The translations under genes and the position numbers were made by a program. From positions 62,001-126,000 of the forward strand of contig CAZFXS010000004.1 in NCBI GenBank assembly GCA_964523395.1: DNA of 64,000 nt, in the 5' to 3' direction. Shown piece after piece: positions 1-9,407 of the stretch (positions are counted from its first letter, which is position 1; each line of letters starts with the position of its first letter). Below the pieces are notes generated by a model that saw nothing but the letters and a program-made list of their open reading frames with translations, made no database searches and had not been told where the DNA came from. The DNA is from JANYJZ01 sp964523395 (GTDB taxonomy: Bacteria; Bacteroidota; Ignavibacteria; UBA10030; SZUA-254).

Positions 1-1123
1 CGCGGCCGCCAAGTATGAGAACAAGCGGCTCTTTGAATGACTGCAAAGCGTACCAGACAGAATCGACATTTGTCGCTTTGGAGTCATTAACGTATTTCAC
101 ACCGTTCACTTCACGAACAAATTCAAGGCGATGCTCGACCCCTTTAAAATTCCGCAATGTCGCACGGACCGATGCCGGCCTGACATCGCTTATCAATGCC
201 GCAAGAGTTGCCGCCATGGAATTGTAGAGATTATGATCGCCGCGAATGGTAATGTCTTCTGTAGCCACAATCTCGTCCCGTTTTCCCTCTACACTCGTCA
301 TTAACGAACTGCCGGTTTTCCATGCACCGTTATTCAACTGATGCTGAATACTGAACGGCAATACGGTAACTCTCGATGCGCCTAACTTATCAACATACAG
401 CTTGACCATCTGGTCATCATAATTATAGAGAAGATAGTCATCCTTCGTCTGGTTCATAAATATCCGGCACTTGGATTTGGCATATTTTTCAAATGAACCA
501 TCATATCGGTCCAGGTGATCCGGTGTAATATTGAGAATTACCGATATGTGAGGACGAAATGATTGTATATGATCCAGCTGAAAACTGCTTACTTCAATAA
601 CTGCAACAGAAGATTCATCGAGTTCGGAAACGACAGCTGAAAACGCCGTACCGATATTTCCCGCGACAATATGCTTCAGTTTTGCATCATGAAGCATTCT
701 TCCAATCAATGTGGTTGTGGTCGTTTTACCGTTTGTTCCGGTAATCGCGATTATCGGCGCCGGGCAAAACCATGAAGCCACTTCGATTTCACTGACAACG
801 TTTAATCCCCGGCGCTCTGCTTCCTGCACAGCCGGAATATTTGACGGAACACCCGGGCTCAGAACGACCATATCCGCATCATAGAGACGATCTGAGTGCT
901 TGCCAATTTCATACTCCACCCCCAGGGATTTGAGATTCGGGATGTGAGTTTTGAGTTTCTCCTCGGAACTGCTGTCGCTGACAAAGACTGTTGCACCCTT
1001 TGACTGCAGAAGTCCGGCCACGGCAATGCCGCTGCGCGCGGCTCCAATTACCGTCATCTTTTTTCCTGCAATATCAATTCCAGTCATTGCTTTGTTAATT
1101 ATTATTTCTTCTGTCAGATTCAT
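1..1123 (-). CDS. murD: UDP-N-acetylmuramoylalanine--D-glutamate ligase MurD (3' end outside window)
   Basis: Adds D-glutamate to UDP-MurNAc-L-Ala in the cytoplasm during peptidoglycan precursor synthesis. Translating the minus strand gives an N-terminal VIGAARSGIAVAGLL nucleotide-fold motif, the Mur ligase ATP loop ITGTNGKTTTTT, the central-domain stretch LNITPDHLDRY and the C-terminal-domain stretch NDSKATNVDS. The frame is open to the left edge, so the last part is missing. The start is uncertain: ATG at 1123 lies 26 nt after the mraY stop, and an in-frame ATG at 1087 gives MTGIDIAGKKMTVIG, also a reasonable MurD start. It is the last dcw gene visible and is probably co-transcribed with mraY. 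Confidence 0.93.
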   Translation of the reverse strand, partial: MNLTEEIIINKAMTGIDIAGKKMTVIGAARSGIAVAGLLQSKGATVFVSDSSSEEKLKTHIPNLKSLGVEYEIGKHSDRLYDADMVVLSPGVPSNIPAVQEAERRGLNVVSEIEVASWFCPAPIIAITGTNGKTTTTTLIGRMLHDAKLKHIVAGNIGTAFSAVVSELDESSVAVIEVSSFQLDHIQSFRPHISVILNITPDHLDRYDGSFEKYAKSKCRIFMNQTKDDYLLYNYDDQMVKLYVDKLGASRVTVLPFSIQHQLNNGAWKTGSSLMTSVEGKRDEIVATEDITIRGDHNLYNSMAATLAALISDVRPASVRATLRNFKGVEHRLEFVREVNGVKYVNDSKATNVDSVWYALQSFKEPLVLILGGR

Positions 1124-1149
1124 TATTAACACCAATGATTCAGCAACCG

Positions 1150-2274
1150 TTACCGAACTTTAAATGTCGCAAGGCTGAGAATCATCAGGAGAATAGCGAC
1201 GATATAGAACCGGGTGACAATTTTCGGCTCCGGCCATCCCTGCATTTCAAAATGATGATGCAGCGGCGCCATTTTAAAAATGCGCCTGCCTTCTCCGTAC
1301 TTTTTCTTTGTGTATTTGAAATACACTCTTTGCATAATCACCGATACGGTTTCCATAAGGAATACGCCGCCAAGTGTCGGCAGAAGCAATTCTTTTTTTA
1401 TGAGAACACATAACGTTCCGATTGCACCGCCAAGCGCGAGCGATCCTGTGTCGCCCATGAATACCTGAGCCGGATACGCATTGAACCAAAGAAATCCCAT
1501 CGCAGCCCCGACCAACGCCGCACAGAAAACACTCAGCTCACCATTCCCCCGAAGAAACGGGATTGTTAGATACTGGCTCAACTCGGCATGCCCAGACATA
1601 TAGCTGATTGCGGCAAGCGTTAGTGCAACAATAGCGACTGTTCCGGCTGCAAGACCGTCGAGTCCATCCGTAAGATTTACCGCATTACTAGTTGCTGTAA
1701 TGACAAAAATAACCATCGGGATGTAGAGGATTCCGAAATCAAACTCCATATGTTTGAAAAACGGAATCGTTGTGGAGGTTGCGTATTTTATTAAACTCGA
1801 ATCAATATTTCCCGGGAAAAAATAAATCGCGCCGCCGACAACAAGTCCGGCAATAACCTGTCCAACAATCTTATATTTCCCGATCAAGCCTTTCGGCTTC
1901 TTCTTCACAACTTTGAGATAGTCATCCAGAAATCCGACACAACCAAGCCATGCGGTGACAAAAATAATCAACTGAACATAACCGTTTTTAAGATCCGCCC
2001 AGAGAATTGCGGGAATCAACGTGGCAGAAAGAACAATCAATCCACCCATTGTCGGGGTTCCCGCTTTGCTCAAATGAGTTTTTGGAGCTTCCACTTTTGC
2101 CGCTTCGCCAATCTGATGTTTTTTCAACAGGCGGATAATTTTCGGTCCGATCCAGAATGCGATGATAAGCGCGGTAACAGCAGCTGCGCCGGCACGGAAC
2201 GTGAGAAAGCGGAAAATTCCAAACCCGGGCGGCCTGAATTCATGACGAATATATTCCAGCAAATAATACAGCAT
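1150..2274 (-). CDS. mraY: Phospho-N-acetylmuramoyl-pentapeptide transferase MraY
   Basis: Integral membrane enzyme that transfers phospho-MurNAc-pentapeptide to undecaprenyl phosphate, making lipid I. The 374-residue product is polytopic and carries the family signatures GFLDDYLK, NAVNLTDGLDGLAAG and the histidine motif PLHHHFEMQGWPE. A longer open frame begins at 2328, but I chose the ATG at 2274 because a good AGGAG lies 5 nt upstream and the product MLYYLLEYIRHEF matches the usual MraY start. It begins 25 nt after the murF stop, within the minus-strand dcw operon. Confidence 0.96.
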   Translation of the reverse strand: MLYYLLEYIRHEFRPPGFGIFRFLTFRAGAAAVTALIIAFWIGPKIIRLLKKHQIGEAAKVEAPKTHLSKAGTPTMGGLIVLSATLIPAILWADLKNGYVQLIIFVTAWLGCVGFLDDYLKVVKKKPKGLIGKYKIVGQVIAGLVVGGAIYFFPGNIDSSLIKYATSTTIPFFKHMEFDFGILYIPMVIFVITATSNAVNLTDGLDGLAAGTVAIVALTLAAISYMSGHAELSQYLTIPFLRGNGELSVFCAALVGAAMGFLWFNAYPAQVFMGDTGSLALGGAIGTLCVLIKKELLLPTLGGVFLMETVSVIMQRVYFKYTKKKYGEGRRIFKMAPLHHHFEMQGWPEPKIVTRFYIVAILLMILSLATFKVR

Positions 2275-2299
2275 TACCGCTCCTGAGTAGTTTTCCGTT

Positions 2300-3691
2300 T
2301 CATGCAGCGTGTCGCTCCAGCCGTTCACGGAGAAATGTCACGACATCTTCCATCTTCATCCCGCGCGATCCTTTGACAAGCACAATGTCGCCGGGCAGTA
2401 TCAATTCGGCGGCATATTCCGATAGCACATTTTTCTGATCGTAATTAAAATTTACCTGACAGGTGACCCGCGTATTTATCCGCGCGGCCATCTGACCGAA
2501 TGTCAACAGGTATTTGAACCCCATCGCCTGAACATGTTCACCGATGCGTTCATGTTCGCGGGCAGATGATTCACCAAGTTCGAGCATATCCGCAAGGATA
2601 ATGATTTTTTTTCCGGTTGAACGCATAACCCGCACAGTTTCAAGCGCCGCAATTACGGAGTCGGGATTCGCATTATATGTATCATTAAGAATTGTAACGC
2701 CGCCGGAAGAAACTACTTCCATTCTTTTTCCAACCGGCTTAAATTTTTTCAACGCATGCTGAATCTTTGCCGCGGAAACACCAAATGAAAGTCCAACGGC
2801 TGAAGCCGCCAGCGCGTTTATCATTCCCTGCGTTCCGGGCGTGGACAGCTTAACAGTAAATTCCCGTTTCCGGTCAGCTTTTACAGTGAATTTCACACAC
2901 CCTTTTGCGTCAACAGCTACTAACGTGCCTTTGATTGCAAGTTTTTTTCCGGAGTAGCCATAGGTAACTTTTTTTTTGACTTTTTTTGCAAGATTCGGGA
3001 TATATTTGTCATCACTATTTACAAAAGCGGTGGCGGTAGATTTTAATCCGTTAAACAATTCACCTTCTGCTTTTGCCACACCATCAAGATCTTTGAAAAA
3101 TTCAAGATGCTCATGGCCGATATTGGTGATAATCGCGTGCGTCGGTTCAAGAATGCCGGTGAGATATTTCAGCTCGCCAAAATGGTTTGTTCCGACTTCA
3201 ACTACCGCAACATCATGTTTCTTTTTCAAACCGAACAGCGTTTGCGGCACGCCGATATGATTGTTCAGGTTTCCGGATGTGCTTAATACATTATATTTTG
3301 CAGCAAGGACAGCGCTGATCATTTCTTTTGTAGTTGTCTTCCCGTTGCTTCCGGCAACGGCAAGTACCGGAATTGAAAACTTTTTCCTGTACACATGGGC
3401 CAGCTGTCCAAGCGTTATTGCAGTATCTTGTACCACAAAAAACGGTTTACTGGAAAATGTTGCCGTATCGGCCTGCGCATCCACAACAGCACATACTGCG
3501 CCTTTCTGAAAAGCTGTCGCAACAAACTTGTTGCCATCAAAATTTTCTCCGCGCAGCGCGACAAACAAATCCCCCGGAGCAATCGTACGCGTATCCGTTG
3601 AAACACCTTTGAATTTCATGTTGGATTTTTTATCAACATTTACAGCCCTCATGTATCCGACTGAAAGCACATCTTGCACAGAGATATTCAT
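2300..3691 (-). CDS. murF: UDP-N-acetylmuramoyl-tripeptide--D-alanyl-D-alanine ligase MurF
   Basis: Cytoplasmic ligase adding D-Ala-D-Ala to the UDP-MurNAc-tripeptide. The 463-residue protein has the expected three domains: an N-terminal substrate-binding part (STDTRTIAPGDLFVALRGENFDG), the central ATPase with VAGSNGKTTTKEM followed by TSGNLNNHIGVP, and a C-terminal domain with NDTYNANPDS. Length is normal for the family. The ATG overlaps the murE stop as ATGA (3688-3691), which suggests translational coupling. Several lysine-rich stretches (VKKKVTYGYSGKK) are unremarkable. Confidence 0.96.
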   Translation of the reverse strand: MNISVQDVLSVGYMRAVNVDKKSNMKFKGVSTDTRTIAPGDLFVALRGENFDGNKFVATAFQKGAVCAVVDAQADTATFSSKPFFVVQDTAITLGQLAHVYRKKFSIPVLAVAGSNGKTTTKEMISAVLAAKYNVLSTSGNLNNHIGVPQTLFGLKKKHDVAVVEVGTNHFGELKYLTGILEPTHAIITNIGHEHLEFFKDLDGVAKAEGELFNGLKSTATAFVNSDDKYIPNLAKKVKKKVTYGYSGKKLAIKGTLVAVDAKGCVKFTVKADRKREFTVKLSTPGTQGMINALAASAVGLSFGVSAAKIQHALKKFKPVGKRMEVVSSGGVTILNDTYNANPDSVIAALETVRVMRSTGKKIIILADMLELGESSAREHERIGEHVQAMGFKYLLTFGQMAARINTRVTCQVNFNYDQKNVLSEYAAELILPGDIVLVKGSRGMKMEDVVTFLRERLERHAA

Positions 3692-5196
3692 GCACTAATG
3701 CCAAGATATTCTTCAACGATTTCTTTATCGCTGAAGTGAATTTTTTCATTGCCGATGACCTGATAATCCTCGTGTCCTTTGCCCGCAATCAGGACAACGT
3801 CGTTTGGCTTTGCCATGGTCAGCGCCTGAACAATTGCTTTGCGGCGGTCTGCTTCCTGATGCACTGTTTTTCCCGAAACTACACCCGCCATAACTTCACT
3901 GATAATGAAATCGGGATCTTCGTTACGCGGATTATCGGAAGTTACAATGGTAACGTCGCTCAATGTCGTGGCAACATTCGCCATTATCGGCCGCTTTGTC
4001 CGGTCACGATTACCGCCGCAGCCGAACACGGTGATAATTCTTCCCTGCCGGTCGACGGAAAGGACATCATGTATCGCATGCAGTGTTTTCTCAAGTGCAT
4101 CGGGCGTATGCGCGTAGTCAACCACGGCCGTCCAGCCGTCCGGTGAAATCACCGGCTCAAATCTGCCCCGCACGGATGTTGTGTTTTCAATCGCGCGGCG
4201 GATCACCGACGATGGTATCTCAAGCGCTATTCCTGCTCCATATGCTGCAAGGATATTGCTGACATTAAATCTTCCCACCAGCGACGTATTGATTTCAATT
4301 TGTTCACCGCGATGATGGATGGTAAACCGGGTACCTTTCATCGACAGCGAAACCTGTCGTGCGGAAACATCCGCAATGTTTGCCTCTCCATAGGAAATCG
4401 TTTTCCCGGAAGTTATGGACATAAGGCGTTTTCCCCAGTCATCATCACAATTAATTACCGCAAATGAACTGCCCGGCAATGTCCGAAACAATATTGTCTT
4501 TGCTTCAAAATATTTTTCCATCGTACCGTGATAGTCGAGATGATCTTGCGTCAGATTCGTAAATACGCCGACGTTGAAATTAAAGCCGTGTACCCGGCGC
4601 TGGTCGAGTGAATGCGAAGATACTTCCATCACCGCCGAGGAACAACCGCTTCCGACCATCCGGGAAAGCAAACCATTGAGCTCCAGCGATTCCGGTGTAG
4701 TGTGTGTCGCCGGGAATGTTTCATTCCCGATCTGATACGCGATTGTACCGATCAACCCTGTTTTGGATCCGCTTTCTTCCACAATTGCTTTAATCAAATG
4801 TGTTGTTGTTGTTTTCCCGTTCGTGCCGGTCACGCCGATCATTGAAAGCTTTCCGGCAGGATGACCATAATATTGTGCTGCTATTTGCGCCAGAGCAACA
4901 CGTGAATTCTGAACCACAATCTTGACAACACCGGCGTGCATGAAATACGAATCCGGCATTGCCTGATCGTCTTCCATGACCACAACTTTGGCGCCATTAT
5001 GTATTGCGCCGGAAATATACGTATGTCCATCGACCTGTCCCCCGCGGATAGCAACAAACATATCGCCGCGCCCGATTTTTCTGGAATCATATTGTACATG
5101 CCGCACTTCCACTTCGTGCGTCACCACCATTTTTCCGTACATTGTTTGAAAAATCTTGGAGACGGCAACGCCCTCCAATAACTTTGATAATACCAT
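3688..5196 (-). CDS. murE: UDP-N-acetylmuramoyl-L-alanyl-D-glutamate--2,6-diaminopimelate ligase MurE
   Basis: Adds the third stem-peptide residue to UDP-MurNAc-L-Ala-D-Glu. The central domain shows VTGTNGKTTTTHL and the C-terminal domain has SDNPRNEDP. The DNPR motif is the known marker of meso-diaminopimelate specificity, so a DAP-type peptidoglycan is inferred. An open frame extends to a GTG at 5217, but the ATG at 5196 gives MVLSKLLEGV, the usual MurE beginning, and has AAGG a few bases upstream. The product from 5196 is 502 residues. It lies between ftsI and murF in the dcw operon. Confidence 0.95.
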   Translation of the reverse strand: MVLSKLLEGVAVSKIFQTMYGKMVVTHEVEVRHVQYDSRKIGRGDMFVAIRGGQVDGHTYISGAIHNGAKVVVMEDDQAMPDSYFMHAGVVKIVVQNSRVALAQIAAQYYGHPAGKLSMIGVTGTNGKTTTTHLIKAIVEESGSKTGLIGTIAYQIGNETFPATHTTPESLELNGLLSRMVGSGCSSAVMEVSSHSLDQRRVHGFNFNVGVFTNLTQDHLDYHGTMEKYFEAKTILFRTLPGSSFAVINCDDDWGKRLMSITSGKTISYGEANIADVSARQVSLSMKGTRFTIHHRGEQIEINTSLVGRFNVSNILAAYGAGIALEIPSSVIRRAIENTTSVRGRFEPVISPDGWTAVVDYAHTPDALEKTLHAIHDVLSVDRQGRIITVFGCGGNRDRTKRPIMANVATTLSDVTIVTSDNPRNEDPDFIISEVMAGVVSGKTVHQEADRRKAIVQALTMAKPNDVVLIAGKGHEDYQVIGNEKIHFSDKEIVEEYLGISA

Positions 5197-5249
5197 ACAT
5201 ACCTTGTTGTTGATCACCGCAGTGTCAGCGGCGGAGAAAATTTGTTGCT

Positions 5250-7301
5250 TTATATTCCGGAGTTATAAATTGTTTTGGGCTGACATGTCAGGATAATTTT
5301 CATTCCGGCCTTTGCGGGTTGGCCCGGAGACGGTGTCTGATCTGTAACGACTCCTGATCCTTTTATTACCGGTTGATATTTTTCAGCAGTAAGAATGCCG
5401 ACTGCTTTTCTGACACTGAGACCTGTTACATCGGGCACCAGAGAGCCTGACAACGGTACAGTGGCAACCTTTGGCTGTTTTCCTTTTGGCAATTCCTTTT
5501 GCGGACGCTTATCCGCCATAACCGTTTTGATTTCTGCCGGACCCGGCTGCGGAACTGTCGGTATCAGGTAGTTCGAAGAATTAATAACCTGTTCCGCAAT
5601 GGCACGAAATACCGGCGCGCTTGTTGTTCCGCCGGTGTAATTCACACCGCGCGGATTTTCCATCATGACTAAACAGACGACCTGCGGATTATCGGCAGGA
5701 AAATATCCCACAAAGGATGCTGTATAATTCCCGGTAGTATATTGTCCGTTTACCAATTTTTTGGATGTCCCTGTTTTTCCTGCTATCCGTGCGCCTTCGA
5801 TATGCGCCGGCTTTCCGGTCCCGCGAAGAACAACGCCTTCAAAAAAATCCGTCAATGTTTTCGCGGTCGTTTCCGATACGACTCTTCTGATTTGCTGAGG
5901 CTGAGTTTCAGAAATAACTTGCCCGTCAGATCCGATTTCCTTTTTAAACAGGAACGGCTTCATCAGTATTCCATTGTTTGCAACAGCCCCGTATGCCGCT
6001 GCAATCTGGAGCGGTGTGGCGCCGATTTCATACCCATAGGAAATTGTATTCAATGTTGTACCGTACCACTCGACGGGTTTTTTCAGTATTCCTTTTACTT
6101 CCCCGGGATATTCTACGTTTGTCGGGATTCCAAAACCATAGTCTCTCGCCATTTTGTAGAGGCGTTCGCTGCCGATAATGTCGCTGACTTTTGCCATAAC
6201 GATATTGCTGGAATATTCCATCGCTTCGCGAAATGTCATCCAGCCTTCTTTGTGCGTGTCGCGGATTGTCCGCGGCTTACTGCCGGCAACCTGCACAACA
6301 TATTCACCATTCTCTCCGAAAAACTTTTTCTCGGGCGTTACCAATTTGTGTTCAAGCGCCGCCGACGCAGTCACAATTTTGAATACCGAACCCGGCTCAA
6401 ACATATCGGTGACAGCGCGGAGCTTTTGATCTTCCATCTGAAATTTTCCGAAAGAGTTCGGATCAACATTCGGGTATTGTGCCATCGCGAGAATTTCACC
6501 GGTCTTCGGCTGCAGCATGACTACAATGCCCCGTTCGGCACTGCTCTGCTCGATTCCTTTTTTAAGCTCCTTTTCCGCGACAGATTGGAGCCACATGTCA
6601 ATTGTGAGAACAATGTTGTGTCCGTTTTGTGGTTCCACGCGAGGATAATCCACCGTAGGTCGTGCTTTGCCAAGCCCGTCGCGCTGAAGCACAACATAAC
6701 CGTCTACACCGCGGAGATTATCATCAAATTTCAGCTCGACTCCGGCCAATCCTTTATTATCAATATTGGTCGTCCCGACAATCTGGCCGCCGACCTGTCC
6801 CTGAAAGTACAGCCGCTTCGGCTCATACCGGACAACGATGCCTTCAAGTTTTTTCTGATCAATTTTTTTAAGGAAGCTTGTATTCACCTGGCGTTCAAGC
6901 CATTCAAAACGCGAATCGGAGCGAAGTTTATCAAGATAAAATTTGGTCGGTTTGCCGAACAGTTTTGAAAATTTTGCCGCTATCGCGCGCGCATCATCTG
7001 CGGCAACTTTCGGATCTGCACCAAACGAGACAAACATTGAATTGGAAGCAATGACGTCACCGTTCCGGTCATATAACAATCCCCGTGTGGCAGGCAATTG
7101 AATTTTCGATTCATATTGTCGTTCAGCCTGATTGCGATACTTCCCCGAATCAACAACCTGAATCTGCAAAAGACGCAACGCGACCATTCCGAAAAAGAGT
7201 ATTAATCCCGCCTGGAGAATTCTCAGCCGGCGGCGGAGAATATTTCCCGAATATATCGCCTGATCGCGCGGTGCCTGCTCTTTGTTTGGTTTGCCTGTCA
7301 T
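5250..7301 (-). CDS. ftsI: Division transpeptidase FtsI/PBP3-type with C-terminal PASTA domain
   Basis: Class B penicillin-binding protein that cross-links septal peptidoglycan in the periplasm. The 683-residue protein has a short cytoplasmic N-terminus, one membrane anchor at about residues 28-48 (LQAGLILFFGMVALRLLQIQ), a PBP dimerisation region, and a transpeptidase domain. The active-site motifs are visible: SVFK near residue 300, SSN near 362 and KTGT near 504. A single PASTA domain (VPDVTGLSVRKAVGIL) lies at about 620-676. It sits directly after the ftsL-like gene and the small zinc-ribbon gene. SpoVD-like proteins share this architecture, but the position in the dcw cluster supports FtsI. 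Confidence 0.94.
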   Translation of the reverse strand: MTGKPNKEQAPRDQAIYSGNILRRRLRILQAGLILFFGMVALRLLQIQVVDSGKYRNQAERQYESKIQLPATRGLLYDRNGDVIASNSMFVSFGADPKVAADDARAIAAKFSKLFGKPTKFYLDKLRSDSRFEWLERQVNTSFLKKIDQKKLEGIVVRYEPKRLYFQGQVGGQIVGTTNIDNKGLAGVELKFDDNLRGVDGYVVLQRDGLGKARPTVDYPRVEPQNGHNIVLTIDMWLQSVAEKELKKGIEQSSAERGIVVMLQPKTGEILAMAQYPNVDPNSFGKFQMEDQKLRAVTDMFEPGSVFKIVTASAALEHKLVTPEKKFFGENGEYVVQVAGSKPRTIRDTHKEGWMTFREAMEYSSNIVMAKVSDIIGSERLYKMARDYGFGIPTNVEYPGEVKGILKKPVEWYGTTLNTISYGYEIGATPLQIAAAYGAVANNGILMKPFLFKKEIGSDGQVISETQPQQIRRVVSETTAKTLTDFFEGVVLRGTGKPAHIEGARIAGKTGTSKKLVNGQYTTGNYTASFVGYFPADNPQVVCLVMMENPRGVNYTGGTTSAPVFRAIAEQVINSSNYLIPTVPQPGPAEIKTVMADKRPQKELPKGKQPKVATVPLSGSLVPDVTGLSVRKAVGILTAEKYQPVIKGSGVVTDQTPSPGQPAKAGMKIILTCQPKTIYNSGI

Positions 7302-7304
7302 AGC

Positions 7305-8003
7305 CTATTGTCTGACACCACATTTATCACAGAACGCCTGATACATATCGATCTGACTACCACATTGCTTGCAGGTTTTCACTCTTTGTGATTGTGAGGC
7401 ACCTGATGTTTTAATAGATCCCTGACCAGAAAATTTCTGCTCCGGTATTTGTAAATTCAGATTCATATCAACAACGGACGGAGTATTCAACGCTTTCATA
7501 GTGATAACAGATAACGCTGCAACAATAAAAAAGGCTGCCAGCGTTATATAATATCCCGGTTGAAGGGATGTACGAATAATCATTTCGCTGCCCGACGGTA
7601 TATCAAATCCAAAATCGATAGCCGCAATAATAATCATAAATACCGCACCAACATCCGCAAACACCATCGTAACAATTGACTTTGTCCGGTCGATCTCATC
7701 CAGCATCTTGGCGCTAAGGAAAATAATATTGGCGGCGCATATAATGACAATTAAGAAGTAAAACTTCGGCGTTGATTGTTGTGGTTGACCTGACATTTCT
7801 TCTTCAGAACGCTCCATACCAAGTTTATCCTGGTATTGCCTGATGACATCCTCATCAAGGGGTATCTTCCCCGTCGTCAGCTGATACCCGGACAGTTTCA
7901 CAAACGTTATATCGCCACAGCTTAATCCCACCCATGGCAAAAAGAAGCAGGCAAGCACAAGGCAACCCATACCAAGATTAATTTTGGCCGCGTGCTCAAT
8001 CAT
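7305..8003 (-). CDS. Polytopic membrane protein with C-terminal zinc ribbon, inside the dcw operon
   Basis: I do not recognise a named family. The 232-residue product has about four hydrophobic segments (near residues 12-30, 82-100, 112-132 and 148-168) and a polar loop between the first two. It ends in a CxxC...CxxC zinc-ribbon-like motif (CKQCGSQIDMYQAFCDKCG) at about 209-227. Its start overlaps the ftsL stop (ATGA at 8000-8003) and its stop lies 3 nt before the ftsI start, so it is almost certainly translated with the division genes. A role in division or envelope synthesis is inference from position only. Such a gene between ftsL and ftsI is not part of the standard dcw order. Confidence 0.85.
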   Translation of the reverse strand: MIEHAAKINLGMGCLVLACFFLPWVGLSCGDITFVKLSGYQLTTGKIPLDEDVIRQYQDKLGMERSEEEMSGQPQQSTPKFYFLIVIICAANIIFLSAKMLDEIDRTKSIVTMVFADVGAVFMIIIAAIDFGFDIPSGSEMIIRTSLQPGYYITLAAFFIVAALSVITMKALNTPSVVDMNLNLQIPEQKFSGQGSIKTSGASQSQRVKTCKQCGSQIDMYQAFCDKCGVRQ

Positions 8004-8443
8004 TGCGAGGAATATTCTCCGGCTTTTTCAAGCTGATCAGGGTCAACAGTAAATTGCCGCGGTTGTTCCTTGGGCGGCGTCATTTGTAATTTTTCGCCGG
8101 CAATTTTCCCGATGCGTTCCATCGTTGATTTTTTATTAATTTCCGCCAGCATGATTTCGTTCGCCGCGAGAATTTTCTCATGCTGATTTTGTAAATCGTT
8201 AATCTCGACAACCAGCTGGTTCACGGTGATTTTATTCCACACATAAAATACAATCAGCAACGACACGCAGATAACAATGGCGATCATGCTGAACGGCGAC
8301 TGCCTTCGCCGCTTTACAGGCCTGTTGCCGCGCGAAGCATACTCATGGCTGTCTGTTCTTTTTTCACCGTTATACACATACCGGCGTTCTGCCAGATCAG
8401 GATCTGGCAAAGTTTCTGTCGGTGCAGGAATTGTTTTTGGCAT
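8000..8443 (-). CDS. ftsL: FtsL-like bitopic division protein
   Basis: Small (147 aa) protein with a basic cytoplasmic N-terminus, one membrane helix at about residues 51-70 (SMIAIVICVSLLIVFYVW) and a periplasmic stretch with heptad-like hydrophobics and NDLQNQHEKILAANEIM, consistent with the FtsL coiled coil. It continues with ERIGKIAGEKLQM, resembling the usual FtsL region after the coil. FtsL sequences diverge strongly, so the assignment rests on topology, length and position between rsmH and ftsI. It starts 2 nt after the rsmH stop and its stop overlaps the next gene. Confidence 0.8.
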   Translation of the reverse strand: MPKTIPAPTETLPDPDLAERRYVYNGEKRTDSHEYASRGNRPVKRRRQSPFSMIAIVICVSLLIVFYVWNKITVNQLVVEINDLQNQHEKILAANEIMLAEINKKSTMERIGKIAGEKLQMTPPKEQPRQFTVDPDQLEKAGEYSSQ

Positions 8444-8445
8444 TA

Positions 8446-9375
8446 TTATATCCGTTCTGCTGCTCGTAGCTTCGCGCTTCGCGAGCGCGGGTTTGCTGTA
8501 ATTTCGGTTTCAGTTGCTTCAACAGGTTTTTTGGTGAGCAACCGCAAACGGGGCTGCAATTGTTTGTCGGGAACAAGTTTATTTCCTGAAGGTTCTGATG
8601 TCTTCGATGCTCCTCTGAAAAAATCTTTAACAATTCTATCTTCCAGCGAATGGTATGAAAGCACGACAATACGGGCGCCGGTTTCCATAACATCAATACT
8701 TTTTGAAAGCACCGACCGGAGATGTCGAAGTTCCTGGTTTACCTCAATGCGTATTGCCTGGAAGACGCGCGCCAGTGATTTTTTCAAAAAACGCCCGCCA
8801 ACAACTGATTCCACAACTGTTGAAAGCTCGTTGGTGGACTCTATCGGCTTCCGTTCCCTTTCACTGACAATCTTTTTCGCAATCCGCCGTGACTGGCGTT
8901 CTTCACCGTACACACGGAATATTTCTTCCAACTGTTCAACTGTATAGGTATTCACCACAGTCCAGCCGTCGTGCTGTTGACGTTTATCCATCCTCATATC
9001 GATTCTCGATTGCTCCTGGAAGCTGAACCCGCGTTCACGTTCGTCGATCTGACGTGAAGAAACACCGAGGTCGAGTAATATTCCCTGAACCTGTTGTATA
9101 CCGAGATTTCGAAGCACATTATCCAGTGAAGAAAAGTTTTCGTTGCAGTACAGTACTCTGTCGCCGAACGGAGCAAGCCGATTTTTTGCATATGTGATTG
9201 CGTCGCTGTCACGGTCGAATGCAATTACTTTTCCGGCAGGCGCAGACATCATCAGCATACGCTCCGTGTGCCCGCCGCCGCCGAGCGTGCCGTCAACATA
9301 TATTCCGTTGCTGACTGGGTTGAGAAATCGGAGAGCTTCTTCGGCAAGGACTGGTGTGTGGTATTCATCGGCCAT
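8446..9375 (-). CDS. rsmH: 16S rRNA (cytosine(1402)-N(4))-methyltransferase RsmH
   Basis: SAM-dependent enzyme methylating N4 of C1402 in 16S rRNA. The 309-residue product begins MADEYHTPVLAEEALRFLNP and carries the SAM-binding loop VDGTLGGGGHTERML, then ILLDLGVSSRQID and FSFQEQSRIDMRMD, and later VLSYHSLEDRIVKDFF. All are hallmarks of the MraW/RsmH family, and length is normal. It follows mraZ by 32 nt and precedes ftsL, as in most bacterial dcw clusters. Confidence 0.97.
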   Translation of the reverse strand: MADEYHTPVLAEEALRFLNPVSNGIYVDGTLGGGGHTERMLMMSAPAGKVIAFDRDSDAITYAKNRLAPFGDRVLYCNENFSSLDNVLRNLGIQQVQGILLDLGVSSRQIDERERGFSFQEQSRIDMRMDKRQQHDGWTVVNTYTVEQLEEIFRVYGEERQSRRIAKKIVSERERKPIESTNELSTVVESVVGGRFLKKSLARVFQAIRIEVNQELRHLRSVLSKSIDVMETGARIVVLSYHSLEDRIVKDFFRGASKTSEPSGNKLVPDKQLQPRLRLLTKKPVEATETEITANPRSRSAKLRAAERI

Positions 9376-9407
9376 CGGGGAACATGATTTTCAGAAAGGC
9401 ACACAGG

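Noticed and set aside
5742..6968. Long plus-strand open frame (408 codons)
   Set aside because: It lies entirely opposite ftsI, whose motifs are clear. The plus-strand product has no recognisable domain.
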